From: Selenomonas sp. AB3002
GTDB taxonomy: Bacteria > Bacillota > Negativicutes > Selenomonadales > Selenomonadaceae
DNA length: 64,000 nucleotides
Reading direction: 5' to 3'
Assembly: GCF_000702545.1 (NCBI RefSeq)
Contig: NZ_JNIO01000008.1
Span: 1,302,001-1,366,000, forward strand
Part shown: in pieces, positions 34,546 through 43,342 of the stretch
Layout of the letters: every line of letters starts with the position of its first letter
How positions within the stretch are numbered: the stretch's first letter is position 1
Program-made: the position numbers and the translations under genes
Notes under the pieces: generated by a model
Told to the model about the DNA's origin: nothing
The model's input: only the letters and a program-made list of their open reading frames with translations
Database searches by the model: none

Positions 34546-35099
34546 TCAGAACACAAGCGGGTCCATCCTGAACTCTGCAGAATGGGCCAAATGATCATCA
34601 AAGCTCATCATATCCTCCCCATTGCCAAAGGATACGAAGTCCTCTCCACCAAACACATTTGGTGAGGTGAACCCCTCCATATCCATGTCTCCGTCGAAGA
34701 TATCCACACCGCCCATGGAATTTGGCATGGTAGATGAGGCCAACTTGGTGCCGTGATAAGTGTCTGTGCCACCGAAAATATTATGCTTTGAATGGGACAC
34801 CAGTTTTCCATCCTCAAATACATCTGTCCCACCTTCTTCATTTGGTACTGCCAAGGTCAATCCATGCGAGTCAACCACTCCGTCTTCACCAGCATGGCCT
34901 ACCACCAGACCATCATGCATGATATTGGTGCCGCCAATACCATCTGACATGGACGTATATGTACCTGCCCCATAGCTTGCATCAAAGCCTTCAAGGGACT
35001 GTTGATGTTCTCTATCACTTTCTCCACATCTTTGACATTCCCATTGAACTCTTCGATAGCCGCCATTTCCCTGCTGAGATTCCTCAGCTCATCGCTCAT
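34546..35099 (-). pseudogene. Repeat protein gene split by a frameshift
   Basis: An N-terminal helical part (MSDELRNLSREMAAIEEFNG, ending near SPLKALMQ) is in one frame, and the rest (SYGAGTYTSMSDGIGGTN onward) is in the -1 frame; the switch is near 34980. Joined, they give about 184 residues: a coiled N-terminus, then five repeats of about 20 residues, each starting GG-T/V/E-N/D (GGTNIMHDG, GGTDVFEDG, GGTDTYHG, GGVDIFDG, GGEDFVSFG). The second half could be translated alone from the ATG at 34950. Not recognised as a known family; looks like a surface or phage-structure repeat. Sequencing error must be excluded. Confidence 0.55.
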
Positions 35100-35134
35100 G
35101 TTTTGTAAATTCCAACAAATAAGACCATTTACCA

Positions 35135-35164
35135 TTGGCAAACCACACCTACCGGCGTTATAAT
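35135..35164 (+). promoter_or_regulatory. Promoter of the mntA-hepT pair
   Basis: -35 TTGGCA (35135-35140), 18-bp spacer, -10 TATAAT (35159-35164). The bases CGGCGT directly before the -10 match those of the ywiB promoter at 55030. Confidence 0.65.
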
Positions 35165-35189
35165 ATACTCAAGGGAGGAGGGATATCTT

Positions 35190-35477
35190 ATGCTTACCAT
35201 AAAAAAAATCAGTGAACTCATAAAGCCTATATGCGACAAGTACCCCATACACCGTGCCTACCTCTTCGGTTCCTATGCTCGTGGAGAAGAAAAAGATACT
35301 TCCGACGTGGACATACGCATAGAATCCGATATCAAGAACCTCCTGGTCATGGGCGGCTTCTACGCTGATATAAAGGAAGCTCTCGGCAGTGAGCTAGATA
35401 TCCTTAGCCGCTTGCCAGATTCAGAAAAATTCAAGTCTAATCTTCGTAGAGACGAGGTTTTAATCTATGAACGATAG
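35190..35477 (+). CDS. mntA: MntA-type nucleotidyltransferase antitoxin
   Basis: 95 residues of the minimal nucleotidyltransferase (MNT) fold: LFGSYARGEEKDTSDVDIRI holds the GS-x10-DxD catalytic motif. In type VII toxin-antitoxin systems MntA adds AMP to the HEPN toxin HepT and so blocks it. A strong SD (GGGAGGAGGG) lies before the ATG. It overlaps hepT by 11 bp, the standard operon arrangement. Confidence 0.9.
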   Translation: MLTIKKISELIKPICDKYPIHRAYLFGSYARGEEKDTSDVDIRIESDIKNLLVMGGFYADIKEALGSELDILSRLPDSEKFKSNLRRDEVLIYER

Positions 35478-35811
35478 AGACATCCAACTCATTGAGCACA
35501 TGATCCGCTATTGCAAAGAAATAACAGGAACAGTCAGCTTCTTTGGTAATGATAAAGCCGCCTTCTTAGAAAACTATATTTATTTCAATTCCTGCTCCAC
35601 TCCCATCCTGCAAATAGGAGAACTTGCCAAACGGGTTTCTGATGACCTGATTAAAAGTCACCCAGAAATTCCTTGGCGACAAATCAAAGGTGCCAGGGAT
35701 TACTTCGTTCACGACTACCTGTCAATAGACAAGGAAATGGCCTGGGACATGATAGAGAAGGATATTCCACCCCTATACGAAAAACTTTGCAACATATTGA
35801 AAACCAAGTAA
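35467..35811 (+). CDS. hepT: HepT-type HEPN toxin (DUF86)
   Basis: 114-residue HEPN ribonuclease. The motif R-x4-H-x-Y is seen as RDYFVHDY near residue 80; the Arg and His are the RNase site and the Tyr is the residue AMPylated by MntA in studied systems. A conserved W-R-Q-I-K-G-A stretch precedes it. Intact motifs suggest a working toxin. A small gene follows 25 bp downstream. Confidence 0.9.
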   Translation: MNDRDIQLIEHMIRYCKEITGTVSFFGNDKAAFLENYIYFNSCSTPILQIGELAKRVSDDLIKSHPEIPWRQIKGARDYFVHDYLSIDKEMAWDMIEKDIPPLYEKLCNILKTK

Positions 35812-35836
35812 CCGATTTTTCACAACGGGAGGAGCT

Positions 35837-36031
35837 ATGGAACATCTCAAAGAGTACGAGAACAGAAAATACGAGATGGACGAAGTCTATCACAACTACA
35901 CTGAGGAAGAATGGGAAGGTCTGGACGCGGAGGAACAGGCGCAGGAAAAACTGAAGGAATCCATCAAAGTAAGCCTTTATGATGACCTCATCATACCTGT
36001 GAAAGACATCTTCGCCGATTTGGCAAGATAA
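35837..36031 (+). CDS. Small acidic protein, 64 residues
   Basis: Starts MEHLKEYENRKYEMDEVYHNY after a good SD (GGGAGGAGCT). It is rich in Glu, Lys and Tyr, with no membrane segment, and helical in outlook. It follows hepT by 25 bp, so it may be the third gene of that operon, or the end of a small accessory cluster. I do not recognise a family. Its size and acidity resemble antitoxins, but no toxin follows; the 130 bp after it (to 36163) hold no supportable gene. Confidence 0.55.
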   Translation: MEHLKEYENRKYEMDEVYHNYTEEEWEGLDAEEQAQEKLKESIKVSLYDDLIIPVKDIFADLAR

Positions 36032-36163
36032 TCTTACTTCACGGCTGCCTGCGACAGGCACTGCCAGCCCACGCCCCTGAATCCTATGAGCTTCGGCAGT
36101 ACCAGCAGGAAGCTGAAGAGTTCATCACCAGAGTGGCGGTGCCTGTGGATATTTCCTAAATTG

Positions 36164-37969
36164 TCAGTTGGTATCAATTACCTCATATTTCACGAAATGA
36201 TCTTTTTCCGACAGAGGCAGCCGAACCTCCAGCTTCGTACCTGTCTCTTCGTAGGCCGTTTCCACCACCGCATTCAGCTTGTGCAATCTGGTTACTACCG
36301 CCCCCTCGTCATAGGGGATAAGAAGGGTCATGCGCACCTGGCTCTCCCTGAAAAATCCTTCCATGCGCCGCTGCAGGGCCTCCAGATTCTCACCTGTCCT
36401 GGCGGAGATGAACACACCGCCCCAGCCATGCAGCAGGCGTTCCCTTGCATGGGGATTATCCAGCTGGTCAGCCTTGTTGAAGACATAGAGCATGGGCTTT
36501 TCCGCTGCCTCCAGTTCTTTCAGCACAGACACTACCGCTTCAATCTGGGCTTCCACATTCTCATTGCTGCAGTCCACCACATGGAGCAGCAAGTCTGCCT
36601 CCTGCACCTCCTCCAGAGTTGCCCGGAAAGCCTTGACCAGGGTATGGGGCAGTTTCTGGATGAAGCCTACCGTATCCGTCAGCAGGATTTCCTGCTTTTC
36701 CGGCAGCTGCAGATAACGGGTGGTGGTATCAAGAGTAGCAAAGAGCTTGTCTTCGGCGAAGACATCAGACCCCGTAAGTTTGTTGAGCAGGGTGGATTTG
36801 CCCGCATTGGTATAACCTACCAATGCCACCAAAGGGAGCTGCGACTCCTTGCGGCGCTTGCGGTGCAGGCTGCGGCTTTTCTTCATGCTCTCGATCTGTG
36901 CTTCGATATCATGAATCTTGCTGTAAATGCGCCGCCTGTCCACTTCCAGCTTGGTCTCGCCGGGGCCGCGGGTGCCGATGCCGCCCCCCAGCCTGGAGAG
37001 GGCCAGCCCCTGGCCAGTGAGCCTTGGCAGATTATAGCGCAGCTGGGCAAGCTCCACCTGCATCTTGCCTTCTTTTGACCTGGCCCGCTTGGCAAAGATA
37101 TCCAGAATCAGGGTCGTGCGGTCAATGACCTTCACCCCCAGCACACGTTCCAGATTATGCTGCTGGGAAGGGGTCAATTCATCATCAAGAATCAAAAGGT
37201 CTGCCTCCAGATTCTGAATCTCCATGGAAAGCTCATTGACCTTACCCTTGCCTAAGAAAAAGGCCGCATCCGGCTTTTCCTTGCGCTGGGTGAAGACCCC
37301 TACCACCTTGGCACCGGCCGTATCTGCCAGCCTTTTGAGCTCCTCCATGGACTCTTCTATAGGCCAGCTGCTGCCGGGACACTCCACCCCGGCAAGGATG
37401 GCCCGCTCCACCTCATCTTCGGTCTTTTTCGTGCTTTGGGACGCCAGTTTCTTGTTGACCACTGTCACCAGGTAATTGAGATTTATCTGGCTCAGCACTT
37501 TGTCTTCCACCGGGCCGTACTGGGTCAGCAGCTGAGTGCCGTCCTCGCTCATTTCTCCTGAAAAGAAACCCAGACAGCCGAAGATTTTGTCCTCCCTGCG
37601 GCCAATGGCTGCCATACAATCAAAACGCAGCCGGCGCAGAGAAGACAGGTCAGGAGCACTGAGCCGCACATCCCCGCCGGGATGGGTATGGATGCAGCGT
37701 ATGCCCGACAGACGCAGATCCGATCGGGTCTTTTGCTTGAATTCAGGCAGATCCACCGTCGCTGTATCCCCCAGGGACACCTGCACCACCTTGCCCTGCC
37801 GGTTAAGATACACCGCCACTTCCCTGTCCGTATCTTCGGTGATGGAAAGCATCTCCTCATTGAGCTCCCGGGTGGAAATCTGCCCCAGGGGCACTTTCAG
37901 CTCATAAAGAGCCTTCAGCTTTTCCAGCACGTAAGTTTTGATATTGGCTAAATCGCCATTGACTTGCAT
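36164..37969 (-). CDS. hflX: Ribosome-associated GTPase HflX, long form
   Basis: 601 residues. The C-terminal 400 residues are standard HflX: glycine-rich [20 protein letters not shown] near 340, G1 GYTNAGKST near 397, G3 DTVGF and G4 NKAD. HflX splits or rescues stalled ribosomes. The N-terminal 190 residues are an extra domain not found in E. coli HflX; it shows [16 protein letters not shown] at 93-108, which fits the metal-binding HxHP-x6-SxxD motif of RadC/JAMM proteins. I recall long HflX proteins in other Clostridia-related bacteria, but I cannot verify the motif there. The start ATG at 37969 is the first in frame. Confidence 0.93.
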   Translation of the reverse strand: MQVNGDLANIKTYVLEKLKALYELKVPLGQISTRELNEEMLSITEDTDREVAVYLNRQGKVVQVSLGDTATVDLPEFKQKTRSDLRLSGIRCIHTHPGGDVRLSAPDLSSLRRLRFDCMAAIGRREDKIFGCLGFFSGEMSEDGTQLLTQYGPVEDKVLSQINLNYLVTVVNKKLASQSTKKTEDEVERAILAGVECPGSSWPIEESMEELKRLADTAGAKVVGVFTQRKEKPDAAFFLGKGKVNELSMEIQNLEADLLILDDELTPSQQHNLERVLGVKVIDRTTLILDIFAKRARSKEGKMQVELAQLRYNLPRLTGQGLALSRLGGGIGTRGPGETKLEVDRRRIYSKIHDIEAQIESMKKSRSLHRKRRKESQLPLVALVGYTNAGKSTLLNKLTGSDVFAEDKLFATLDTTTRYLQLPEKQEILLTDTVGFIQKLPHTLVKAFRATLEEVQEADLLLHVVDCSNENVEAQIEAVVSVLKELEAAEKPMLYVFNKADQLDNPHARERLLHGWGGVFISARTGENLEALQRRMEGFFRESQVRMTLLIPYDEGAVVTRLHKLNAVVETAYEETGTKLEVRLPLSEKDHFVKYEVIDTN

Positions 37970-38009
37970 ACCTTCGCTCCTTTCAGCCTCGTTATTTCTA
38001 TATCAAAAA

Positions 38010-38052
38010 GCCCCCTCTGAAAGACAGTGAAAACTGTATCATCATAGGGGGC
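38010..38052 (-). terminator. Terminator of the ftsH operon
   Basis: GCCCCCT (38010-38016) pairs with AGGGGGC (38046-38052); an inner ACAGT-GAAA-ACTGT hairpin makes a branched stem. TTTTTG follows on the minus strand. Confidence 0.8.
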
Positions 38053-38069
38053 GCTTGTATTGACTTTAT

Positions 38070-40070
38070 TCAGTCATCAAAATGGGTGACATTGAATTTG
38101 GGCTCGGTGGATTTCACCGTGACCTCTTCTTCCTTTTCCTTCTCCTCTGCTTCAGGCACGGGCACCTTCACAGGGATGGGCTTGAACATGGGAGGAATCA
38201 GAGCCGGGTCGCCATCCTTGGGGCCGTCATCCTTAGGACCATCGTTGTCATCCTTTTGCTCGGAGAGGCGGCCTTTTTCCAGGAGCTCCTCCAGTTCCTT
38301 GGCGCTGAGGGTCTCGCGCTCGATAAGGGCCTGGGCTATGAGCTCCAGCTGGTCCCGATGCTCCGTGATAATCTGGCGGCAGGCCTCGTAGGCTTCCTCC
38401 ATGTAGCGGCGCACTTCCTTGTCTATTTCGCTGGCCACTTCCTCGGAGTAGTTCCGCTGATGGTTGAAATCACGGCCCAGGAACACCTGATGGTTCTGGC
38501 TTTCACCGTAAGCTATGGGCCCCAGCTGGTCGCTCATGCCGTACTGCATGATCATGCTGCGCACGATGCGGGAAGCCTGCTGGATGTCCTGGGAGGCGCC
38601 GGTGCTGATTTCCTTCAGCACCACTTCCTCTGCCACCCGGCCGCCCATGGCCACCTTCAGGCGGTCCATCAGCTCGCTGCGGGTAGCGTAGGAGCGGTCC
38701 TCCTTGGGCAGCATCAAAGTGTAGCCGCCGGCGCGGCCACGGGGAATGATGGTGACCTTGTGCACAGGATCGGCATGCTTCAGCATCATGCCCACCAGAG
38801 TATGACCGCCCTCGTGATAAGCGGTGAGGCGCTTCTCCTCATCACTCATGACATGGGAACGGCGCTCGGGGCCGGCCATTACCCTTTCAATGGCTTCTTC
38901 AAGTTCTGCCATGAAAATCTTCTTCTTGTCGCGGCGGGCAGCCAGCAGGGCTGCCTCGTTCACCAGGTTGCTGAGGTCAGCACCGGTGAAGCCGGGAGTA
39001 CGGCGGGCCAGTACATCCAGGTCTGCATCCTCTGCCACGGGCTTGCCCTTGGTGTGAACCTTCAGGATAGCCAGACGGCCCCGCACATCGGGCTTGTCCA
39101 CCACAATCTGGCGGTCGAAGCGGCCGGGACGCAGGAGAGCCGGGTCCAGGATATCCGGGCGGTTGGTGGCGGCGATGATGATGATGCCTTCGTTGGCAGC
39201 AAAGCCGTCCATTTCCACCAAGAGCTGGTTCAGGGTCTGCTCGCGCTCGTCATGGCCGCCGCCTACGCCTGCGCCGCGCTGGCGGCCCACGGCATCAATC
39301 TCGTCGATGAAGACGATGCAGGGAGCATTCTTCTTGGCCTGCTCGAAGAGGTCGCGCACGCGGGAAGCACCCACGCCCACGAACATCTCCACGAAGTCAG
39401 AACCGCTTATGGAGAAGAAGGGCACCCCGGCCTCACCGGCTACCGCCCGGGCCAGCAAGGTCTTGCCTGTGCCCGGAGGGCCAAAGAGCAGCACGCCCTT
39501 GGGAATGCGCGCTCCGAGATCCGTGAACTTGTCCTTGTCCTTCAGGAACTCCACTACTTCCTCAAGTTCCTGCTTGGCTTCATCAGCCCCTGCCACATCC
39601 TGGAAGGTGACCTTGATCTTGTCCGCACCGCTCATGCGGGCACGGCTCTTGCCAAAGGACATGACTCTGCCGCCGCCCCCCTGGGTCTGCTGCATGATGA
39701 AGAACCAGACACCAATGAGGAGCAGGATAGGCAGGATAGAGGAGAACATGGTGGACCACCAGGGAGGCTCCGGCGGATTGTCCGCCGCTATCTCCACCCC
39801 TTTGGCGGTGAGTTTCTCATAGAGATGCGGGTCACTGTAAGGCTCATCAGGTGTGATGGTGGTAAAATCCGTACCATCTGAAAGCTTGCCCTGAATCGTA
39901 TTCTTGATCAGGGTGACCTTCTGTACTTCCCCGGCATCTACCTGATGCAGGAACTGGCTGTACTCCACCGACTTGTTCACCGTTTGCTTGGTGGAGAAAT
40001 AGTCAATGATGGAAATAGCCACGAGGATGATCAGCAGGTAAAAGCCTACGTTGCGTAGAAATTTGTTCAA
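38070..40070 (-). CDS. ftsH: ATP-dependent zinc metalloprotease FtsH
   Basis: 666-residue membrane-anchored AAA+ protease. Two N-terminal membrane segments ([35 protein letters not shown]) flank a periplasmic domain; then Walker [14 protein letters not shown] near 200, the SRH region, and the zinc site HEGGH near 420. The C-terminal tail is long, acidic and proline-rich, and may be disordered. The start is TTG at 40070, 9 bp after AAGGAGG; a nearby ATG is out of frame. It degrades membrane and regulatory proteins. The hpt and tilS genes lie upstream in the classical order. Confidence 0.97.
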   Translation of the reverse strand: MNKFLRNVGFYLLIILVAISIIDYFSTKQTVNKSVEYSQFLHQVDAGEVQKVTLIKNTIQGKLSDGTDFTTITPDEPYSDPHLYEKLTAKGVEIAADNPPEPPWWSTMFSSILPILLLIGVWFFIMQQTQGGGGRVMSFGKSRARMSGADKIKVTFQDVAGADEAKQELEEVVEFLKDKDKFTDLGARIPKGVLLFGPPGTGKTLLARAVAGEAGVPFFSISGSDFVEMFVGVGASRVRDLFEQAKKNAPCIVFIDEIDAVGRQRGAGVGGGHDEREQTLNQLLVEMDGFAANEGIIIIAATNRPDILDPALLRPGRFDRQIVVDKPDVRGRLAILKVHTKGKPVAEDADLDVLARRTPGFTGADLSNLVNEAALLAARRDKKKIFMAELEEAIERVMAGPERRSHVMSDEEKRLTAYHEGGHTLVGMMLKHADPVHKVTIIPRGRAGGYTLMLPKEDRSYATRSELMDRLKVAMGGRVAEEVVLKEISTGASQDIQQASRIVRSMIMQYGMSDQLGPIAYGESQNHQVFLGRDFNHQRNYSEEVASEIDKEVRRYMEEAYEACRQIITEHRDQLELIAQALIERETLSAKELEELLEKGRLSEQKDDNDGPKDDGPKDGDPALIPPMFKPIPVKVPVPEAEEKEKEEEVTVKSTEPKFNVTHFDD

Positions 40071-40142
40071 TCCATTGCCCCTCCTTCTGTCAGGGCCATG
40101 AATCCCTGCCCTGCAAGATTTTGTCCATATTTCAAGCTATAA

Positions 40143-40688
40143 TTAAGCGTAGATCTCAGGCTTCAAGACCCCGATGAAGGGGAGATTGCGATAAACCTCA
40201 GCATAGTCCAGGCCATAGCCCACCAGGAACTCATCAGGCACTTCAAAGCCGCAGTAATCGATATTCACATCCACCGTGCGGCGGGAAGGCTTGGACAGCA
40301 GGGAGCAGAGCTTCACGCTGGCAGGCTTCCTCTCGCGGAAATACTTCATGAGGTAGTTCATGGTGGTGCCGGAATCTATGATGTCCTCAATGACGATGAG
40401 GTGCTTGCCCTCAATGTCATAGTCCAGGTCCTTCAGGATCTTCACGGAACCCGTGGTAGAGGTGCCATTGCCATAGCTGGAGGCAATCATGAAGTCAAAG
40501 CGCACAGGCAGGTCAATCTGCTGCACCAGGTCGGTGTAGAAGTTGACGGCTCCCTTCAGGATACCAACGCAGTAGATTTCCTCCTTCACGTCCTTGTAGT
40601 CCTCGGTGATCTGGCGGCCCAGCTCGGCAACCTTCTCGCGGATTTGCTCTTCGCTGAATACTACCTTTTCGATATCGTCTCTCATCAT
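40143..40688 (-). CDS. hpt: Hypoxanthine phosphoribosyltransferase
   Basis: 181-residue purine salvage enzyme making IMP (and often GMP) from the base and PRPP. The PRPP loop is LIVIEDIIDSGTTMNYL near 103-118, with the basic pair and FDFMIASSYGNGT flexible loop before it. Start at ATG 40688 follows GAGGAGAGG; the longer frame to 40835 overlaps tilS and is rejected. It lies 19 bp after tilS and 72 bp before ftsH. Confidence 0.95.
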   Translation of the reverse strand: MMRDDIEKVVFSEEQIREKVAELGRQITEDYKDVKEEIYCVGILKGAVNFYTDLVQQIDLPVRFDFMIASSYGNGTSTTGSVKILKDLDYDIEGKHLIVIEDIIDSGTTMNYLMKYFRERKPASVKLCSLLSKPSRRTVDVNIDYCGFEVPDEFLVGYGLDYAEVYRNLPFIGVLKPEIYA

Positions 40689-40707
40689 GATGGGTTTACC
40701 TCTCCTC

Positions 40708-41712
40708 TTACATAAGTCTTGCATAAAGTTTCTTTTTTTCCCGGTACAGCCGCAGGCACCTGCCGTGAGGAAGCTGCTGCTGGCTACCGGCATGGCCCGT
40801 TTCCAGGACATGGCAGAGCCTTTGCACATGGGCATAGGGCAGGTCCTTGTGAGAACCTGTTTCCTGCTGCCAGAAAAGCCTCAGTACGTGCCATTTGAGT
40901 GCCTGTGGCAGTTTCCTAAAACCTTCTGCCTCCAGGCCCTCTTTTCCTGCTAATCTTTCAAAAGACTTTTGCGCCTCTGCCCCTATGAAGTCAGACTCTG
41001 CGGCGCTGATGGAGGCCAGCTGGCAGAGGGCCTGCACCAGTCGGGGATTGTACTCCTCCTTGAGCCTGGGCAGGGTTTCCAGCCGCAGGCGGTTGCGGGT
41101 GCAGTCCAGGAGCTCATTGGTGGCATCCTGCCGGGGGGTCAGTCCCCGCACCTTGCAGTATTCCTCAATGGCAGTCCGGGGAGCAAAGAGCAGGGGGCGG
41201 ATAAGGGGAAGCTCCCCTTCCGCCCTGGGCCGCATGGCTGCCAGCCCTGTGATGCCCGTGCCCCGCAAAAGCCGCATGAGCACCGTTTCCGCCTGGTCGT
41301 CAGCCTGATGGGCGGTGGCAATCAGGTCAAGCCCCCGGGCCTTCCTGGTCTTCTCCAAGAATTCATAGCGGCACTGGCGGGCAGCAGTTTCAAGGGACAG
41401 CTTGCCAGCCTCTGCAAAAGCGGGCACATCGCCGTGGGCGATGGTGCAGGGAATCTCCCTTTCCTGGCAGAATCTCGCCACGAAGGCGGCATCCTCACGG
41501 GAGGCTCCGTCCTCCACTCTGATGCCGTGTTCAAAGTGAGCGGCTTCCACAGTGAAATTGTACTTGGACAGCCTTGAAAGCCGCCAGAGAATATCCAGCA
41601 GCGCCAGCGAGTCAGGCCCTCCCGAGCAGGCTGCCAGCACTCCGGCGCCGGAGGGGATAAGTCCTTCCCTTTCGCAGAATTTTGCTGTATCCTTCAGCAA
41701 GGCTTCCAACAT
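40708..41712 (-). CDS. tilS: tRNA(Ile)-lysidine synthase
   Basis: Adds lysine to C34 of the minor tRNA-Ile so that it reads AUA. The PP-loop motif SGGPDS is near residue 31, followed by HFEHGIRVEDGASREDA and the conserved TAHQADDQAETVLMRLLRG. At 334 residues it is shorter than typical TilS (about 430-470): the catalytic and first C-terminal parts are present, but the last C-terminal domain is reduced to a short segment (LPHGRCLRLYREKKKLYAR). tilS-hpt-ftsH order supports the call. Confidence 0.93.
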   Translation of the reverse strand: MLEALLKDTAKFCEREGLIPSGAGVLAACSGGPDSLALLDILWRLSRLSKYNFTVEAAHFEHGIRVEDGASREDAAFVARFCQEREIPCTIAHGDVPAFAEAGKLSLETAARQCRYEFLEKTRKARGLDLIATAHQADDQAETVLMRLLRGTGITGLAAMRPRAEGELPLIRPLLFAPRTAIEEYCKVRGLTPRQDATNELLDCTRNRLRLETLPRLKEEYNPRLVQALCQLASISAAESDFIGAEAQKSFERLAGKEGLEAEGFRKLPQALKWHVLRLFWQQETGSHKDLPYAHVQRLCHVLETGHAGSQQQLPHGRCLRLYREKKKLYARLM

Positions 41713-41741
41713 GGAAGTTATCCTCCTTGATTAAGCAGAAA

Positions 41742-41765
41742 AAGCACCCTGGTAACAGAGTGCTT
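41742..41765 (-). terminator. Hairpin between the S1 gene and tilS
   Basis: AAGCAC (41742-41747) pairs with GTGCTT (41760-41765); on the minus strand TTTTTC follows. Probably a partial terminator inside the cluster. Confidence 0.6.
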
Positions 41766-41783
41766 ATGTACGCCAATAAACAG

Positions 41784-42260
41784 TCAGTCTGAACGGCGTG
41801 AACCCCGTCCCCCACGCTTGGAGTCAGTTTTGCGGCGCAAATCCGTGAGACGCTCGTCGCTATCCTTCAGGAATTTGGAAAGCTTATCCTCAAAGGAAGC
41901 GGAAGTACGGGCTCCCCCGAAACGTCCTCCCTGCCTGTGGAAATCCCTGGGAGCACGGGGCGGTCCGCCCTGGGCACGGAAGGAAGAACCACCGGCTGCG
42001 GGACGCGCTGCCTCCTCAGGCTTCTTTTCCTGAAGCTGCTTGATGGAAAGACCAATCTTGCCGCGGTCATCTACGCTGACCACCTTGACTTTGACCTTGT
42101 CCCTTTCGCTCAGGAAGTCATGGACATCCTTTACATAGACATCGGCCACCTCTGAAATATGGATGAGTCCGGTCTTTCCCTCCGGCAACTCCACAAAGGC
42201 ACCAAAATTGCTGATACCCGTGACTACGCCCTCAACCACGCTGCCAACTTCAATGGACAA
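41784..42260 (-). CDS. S1 RNA-binding domain protein (YabR-like)
   Basis: 158 residues. An N-terminal S1 domain (VVEGVVTGISNFGAFVELPE through GLSIKQLQ) binds RNA; the C-terminal half is a flexible tail rich in Gly, Arg, Ser and Pro with FRAQGGPPRAPRD-type sequence, ending in a basic run. It corresponds in position to Bacillus yabR (general stress protein 13 family) between divIC and tilS. Role in RNA or ribosome metabolism inferred. Confidence 0.9.
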   Translation of the reverse strand: MSIEVGSVVEGVVTGISNFGAFVELPEGKTGLIHISEVADVYVKDVHDFLSERDKVKVKVVSVDDRGKIGLSIKQLQEKKPEEAARPAAGGSSFRAQGGPPRAPRDFHRQGGRFGGARTSASFEDKLSKFLKDSDERLTDLRRKTDSKRGGRGSRRSD

Positions 42261-42323
42261 TGAAATTCTTCCTCCTTAAGTACATGAGAATACATAGAGT
42301 ATACCGTCAGGCCTCGAGCTGTG

Positions 42324-42638
42324 TCAAGGCTGCGCCTGCTTGCGCCCGGCACTTCCGGGACTGTAGGGCAGCTCACCCTGACGGGTCATGCCCAGCTCCT
42401 CCCGGGCCAGCTTTTCTATGTAATCCATCCGGTTAAGATTTTCCCTCTCCTGACGCAGGGCTTCGTTTTCCTGCCTGGCTGCCGCCAGACGCTGCTCCGC
42501 TGCCTCCTGGTCTTCACTGACCTGGCTCAGGTACATTTGCTGGGAAATCATAATCGAAGAGAAATACGCTATAACCAGTATCAGCACCAGAAAGAACCAG
42601 CTAAAACGCCTTTTCTTAGGCTGCCGAGTCGGTATCAT
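42324..42638 (-). CDS. divIC: Septum formation initiator DivIC/FtsB
   Basis: 104 residues: cytoplasmic basic N-terminus (PTRQPKKRRF), one membrane helix (FFLVLILVIAYFSSIMI), and a periplasmic coiled coil (EDQEAAEQRLAAARQENE) ending in LAREELGMTRQGE, the family signature. It acts in the FtsQ-FtsL-FtsB division subcomplex. The second ATG (42638) is chosen since AGGAGG lies 7 bp before it; the first ATG (42644) is only 1 bp away. Confidence 0.93.
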   Translation of the reverse strand: MIPTRQPKKRRFSWFFLVLILVIAYFSSIMISQQMYLSQVSEDQEAAEQRLAAARQENEALRQERENLNRMDYIEKLAREELGMTRQGELPYSPGSAGRKQAQP

Positions 42639-42757
42639 GCCCATTCCTCCTCTTGCTTAATATCACACCCCTTTATAATACCTGCAAATAGGCTTCCTTG
42701 CAAGCATTAAGGGCATTTTTCATGGAAATTTCCTGCAAAAAAATCACCAAAGGGAAA

Positions 42758-43216
42758 TCAGTGGTCAGACCACTGGAAATAATCCGTGCTGGCAATGCGC
42801 CGATAGACGGACTTGCAGTAGGGACAGGAAAAATGCTCATGGACATTTTCCATGTCCGGCTTGCCGTTCACCAGCCGCACCGCTCCCCCCTCAATGTAGT
42901 CCATGCGCTCCCCGCAGCGGGGGCACTCACACTTCCCGTCAGCTTCCCGCTTCAGCTGCATGGGGGGGATATCACCGGTATTCAGCATCCGCTTGGGCTT
43001 CCTGGGCAGGGGGAACACATCGTAAAAGCCAGAACCCAAAAGCTCACGGTAAAAAACACCGCAGTTGTGGCACTCGTATTTGGGCAGGATGGCATCCATA
43101 TCGGCCTTCCCTCCCACCAGCTGCACCGCCTGGCCTTCCACATATTTAAGTACCTGCCCACAGGTGGGGCAAACAAAATTATTTTGGGCATTACGCTCCA
43201 GCTTCGTCACTGACAT
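42758..43216 (-). CDS. Protein with two tandem zinc ribbons, unknown function
   Basis: 152 residues with a clear internal duplication. Unit 1 (residues 14-60) and unit 2 (96-141) share the plan CPTCG/CPRCG, YVEG/YIEG, AVQLVGGKADM/AVRLVNGKPDM, then CHNC/CPYC. The Cys pairs are at 16/19 and 49/52, and 98/101 and 131/134: identical 33-residue offsets. A Pro-rich linker joins them. It probably binds two zinc ions, with possible nucleic acid or protein contact. I do not recognise a named family. It follows the glycosyltransferase gene and precedes divIC. Confidence 0.75.
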   Translation of the reverse strand: MSVTKLERNAQNNFVCPTCGQVLKYVEGQAVQLVGGKADMDAILPKYECHNCGVFYRELLGSGFYDVFPLPRKPKRMLNTGDIPPMQLKREADGKCECPRCGERMDYIEGGAVRLVNGKPDMENVHEHFSCPYCKSVYRRIASTDYFQWSDH

Positions 43217-43313
43217 TCAAGTCCACCGCTCTTTCCGACTGCCGGCAGCGAGCAGTCCATCTTCAAACGCCGTTCTTTATTCCCTTTAATTCCCCATGAG
43301 AGGATAAAAAACC

Positions 43314-43342
43314 TGCCGCCCAAAAAAATTTTAAGGGCGGCA
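43314..43342 (-). terminator. Terminator overlapping the 3' end of the glycosyltransferase gene
   Basis: TGCCGCCC/GGGCGGCA stem whose first arm holds the last codons and abuts the TAA; TTTTTTATC follows on the minus strand. Confidence 0.85.

Noticed and set aside
36032-36163. Open frame of about 45 codons after the 64-residue gene (ESYELRQYQQEAEEFITRV)
   Set aside because: It looks protein-like and briefly suggested a remnant of a QueH-type protein, but there is no start, no metal-Cys motif and too little sequence to name it.
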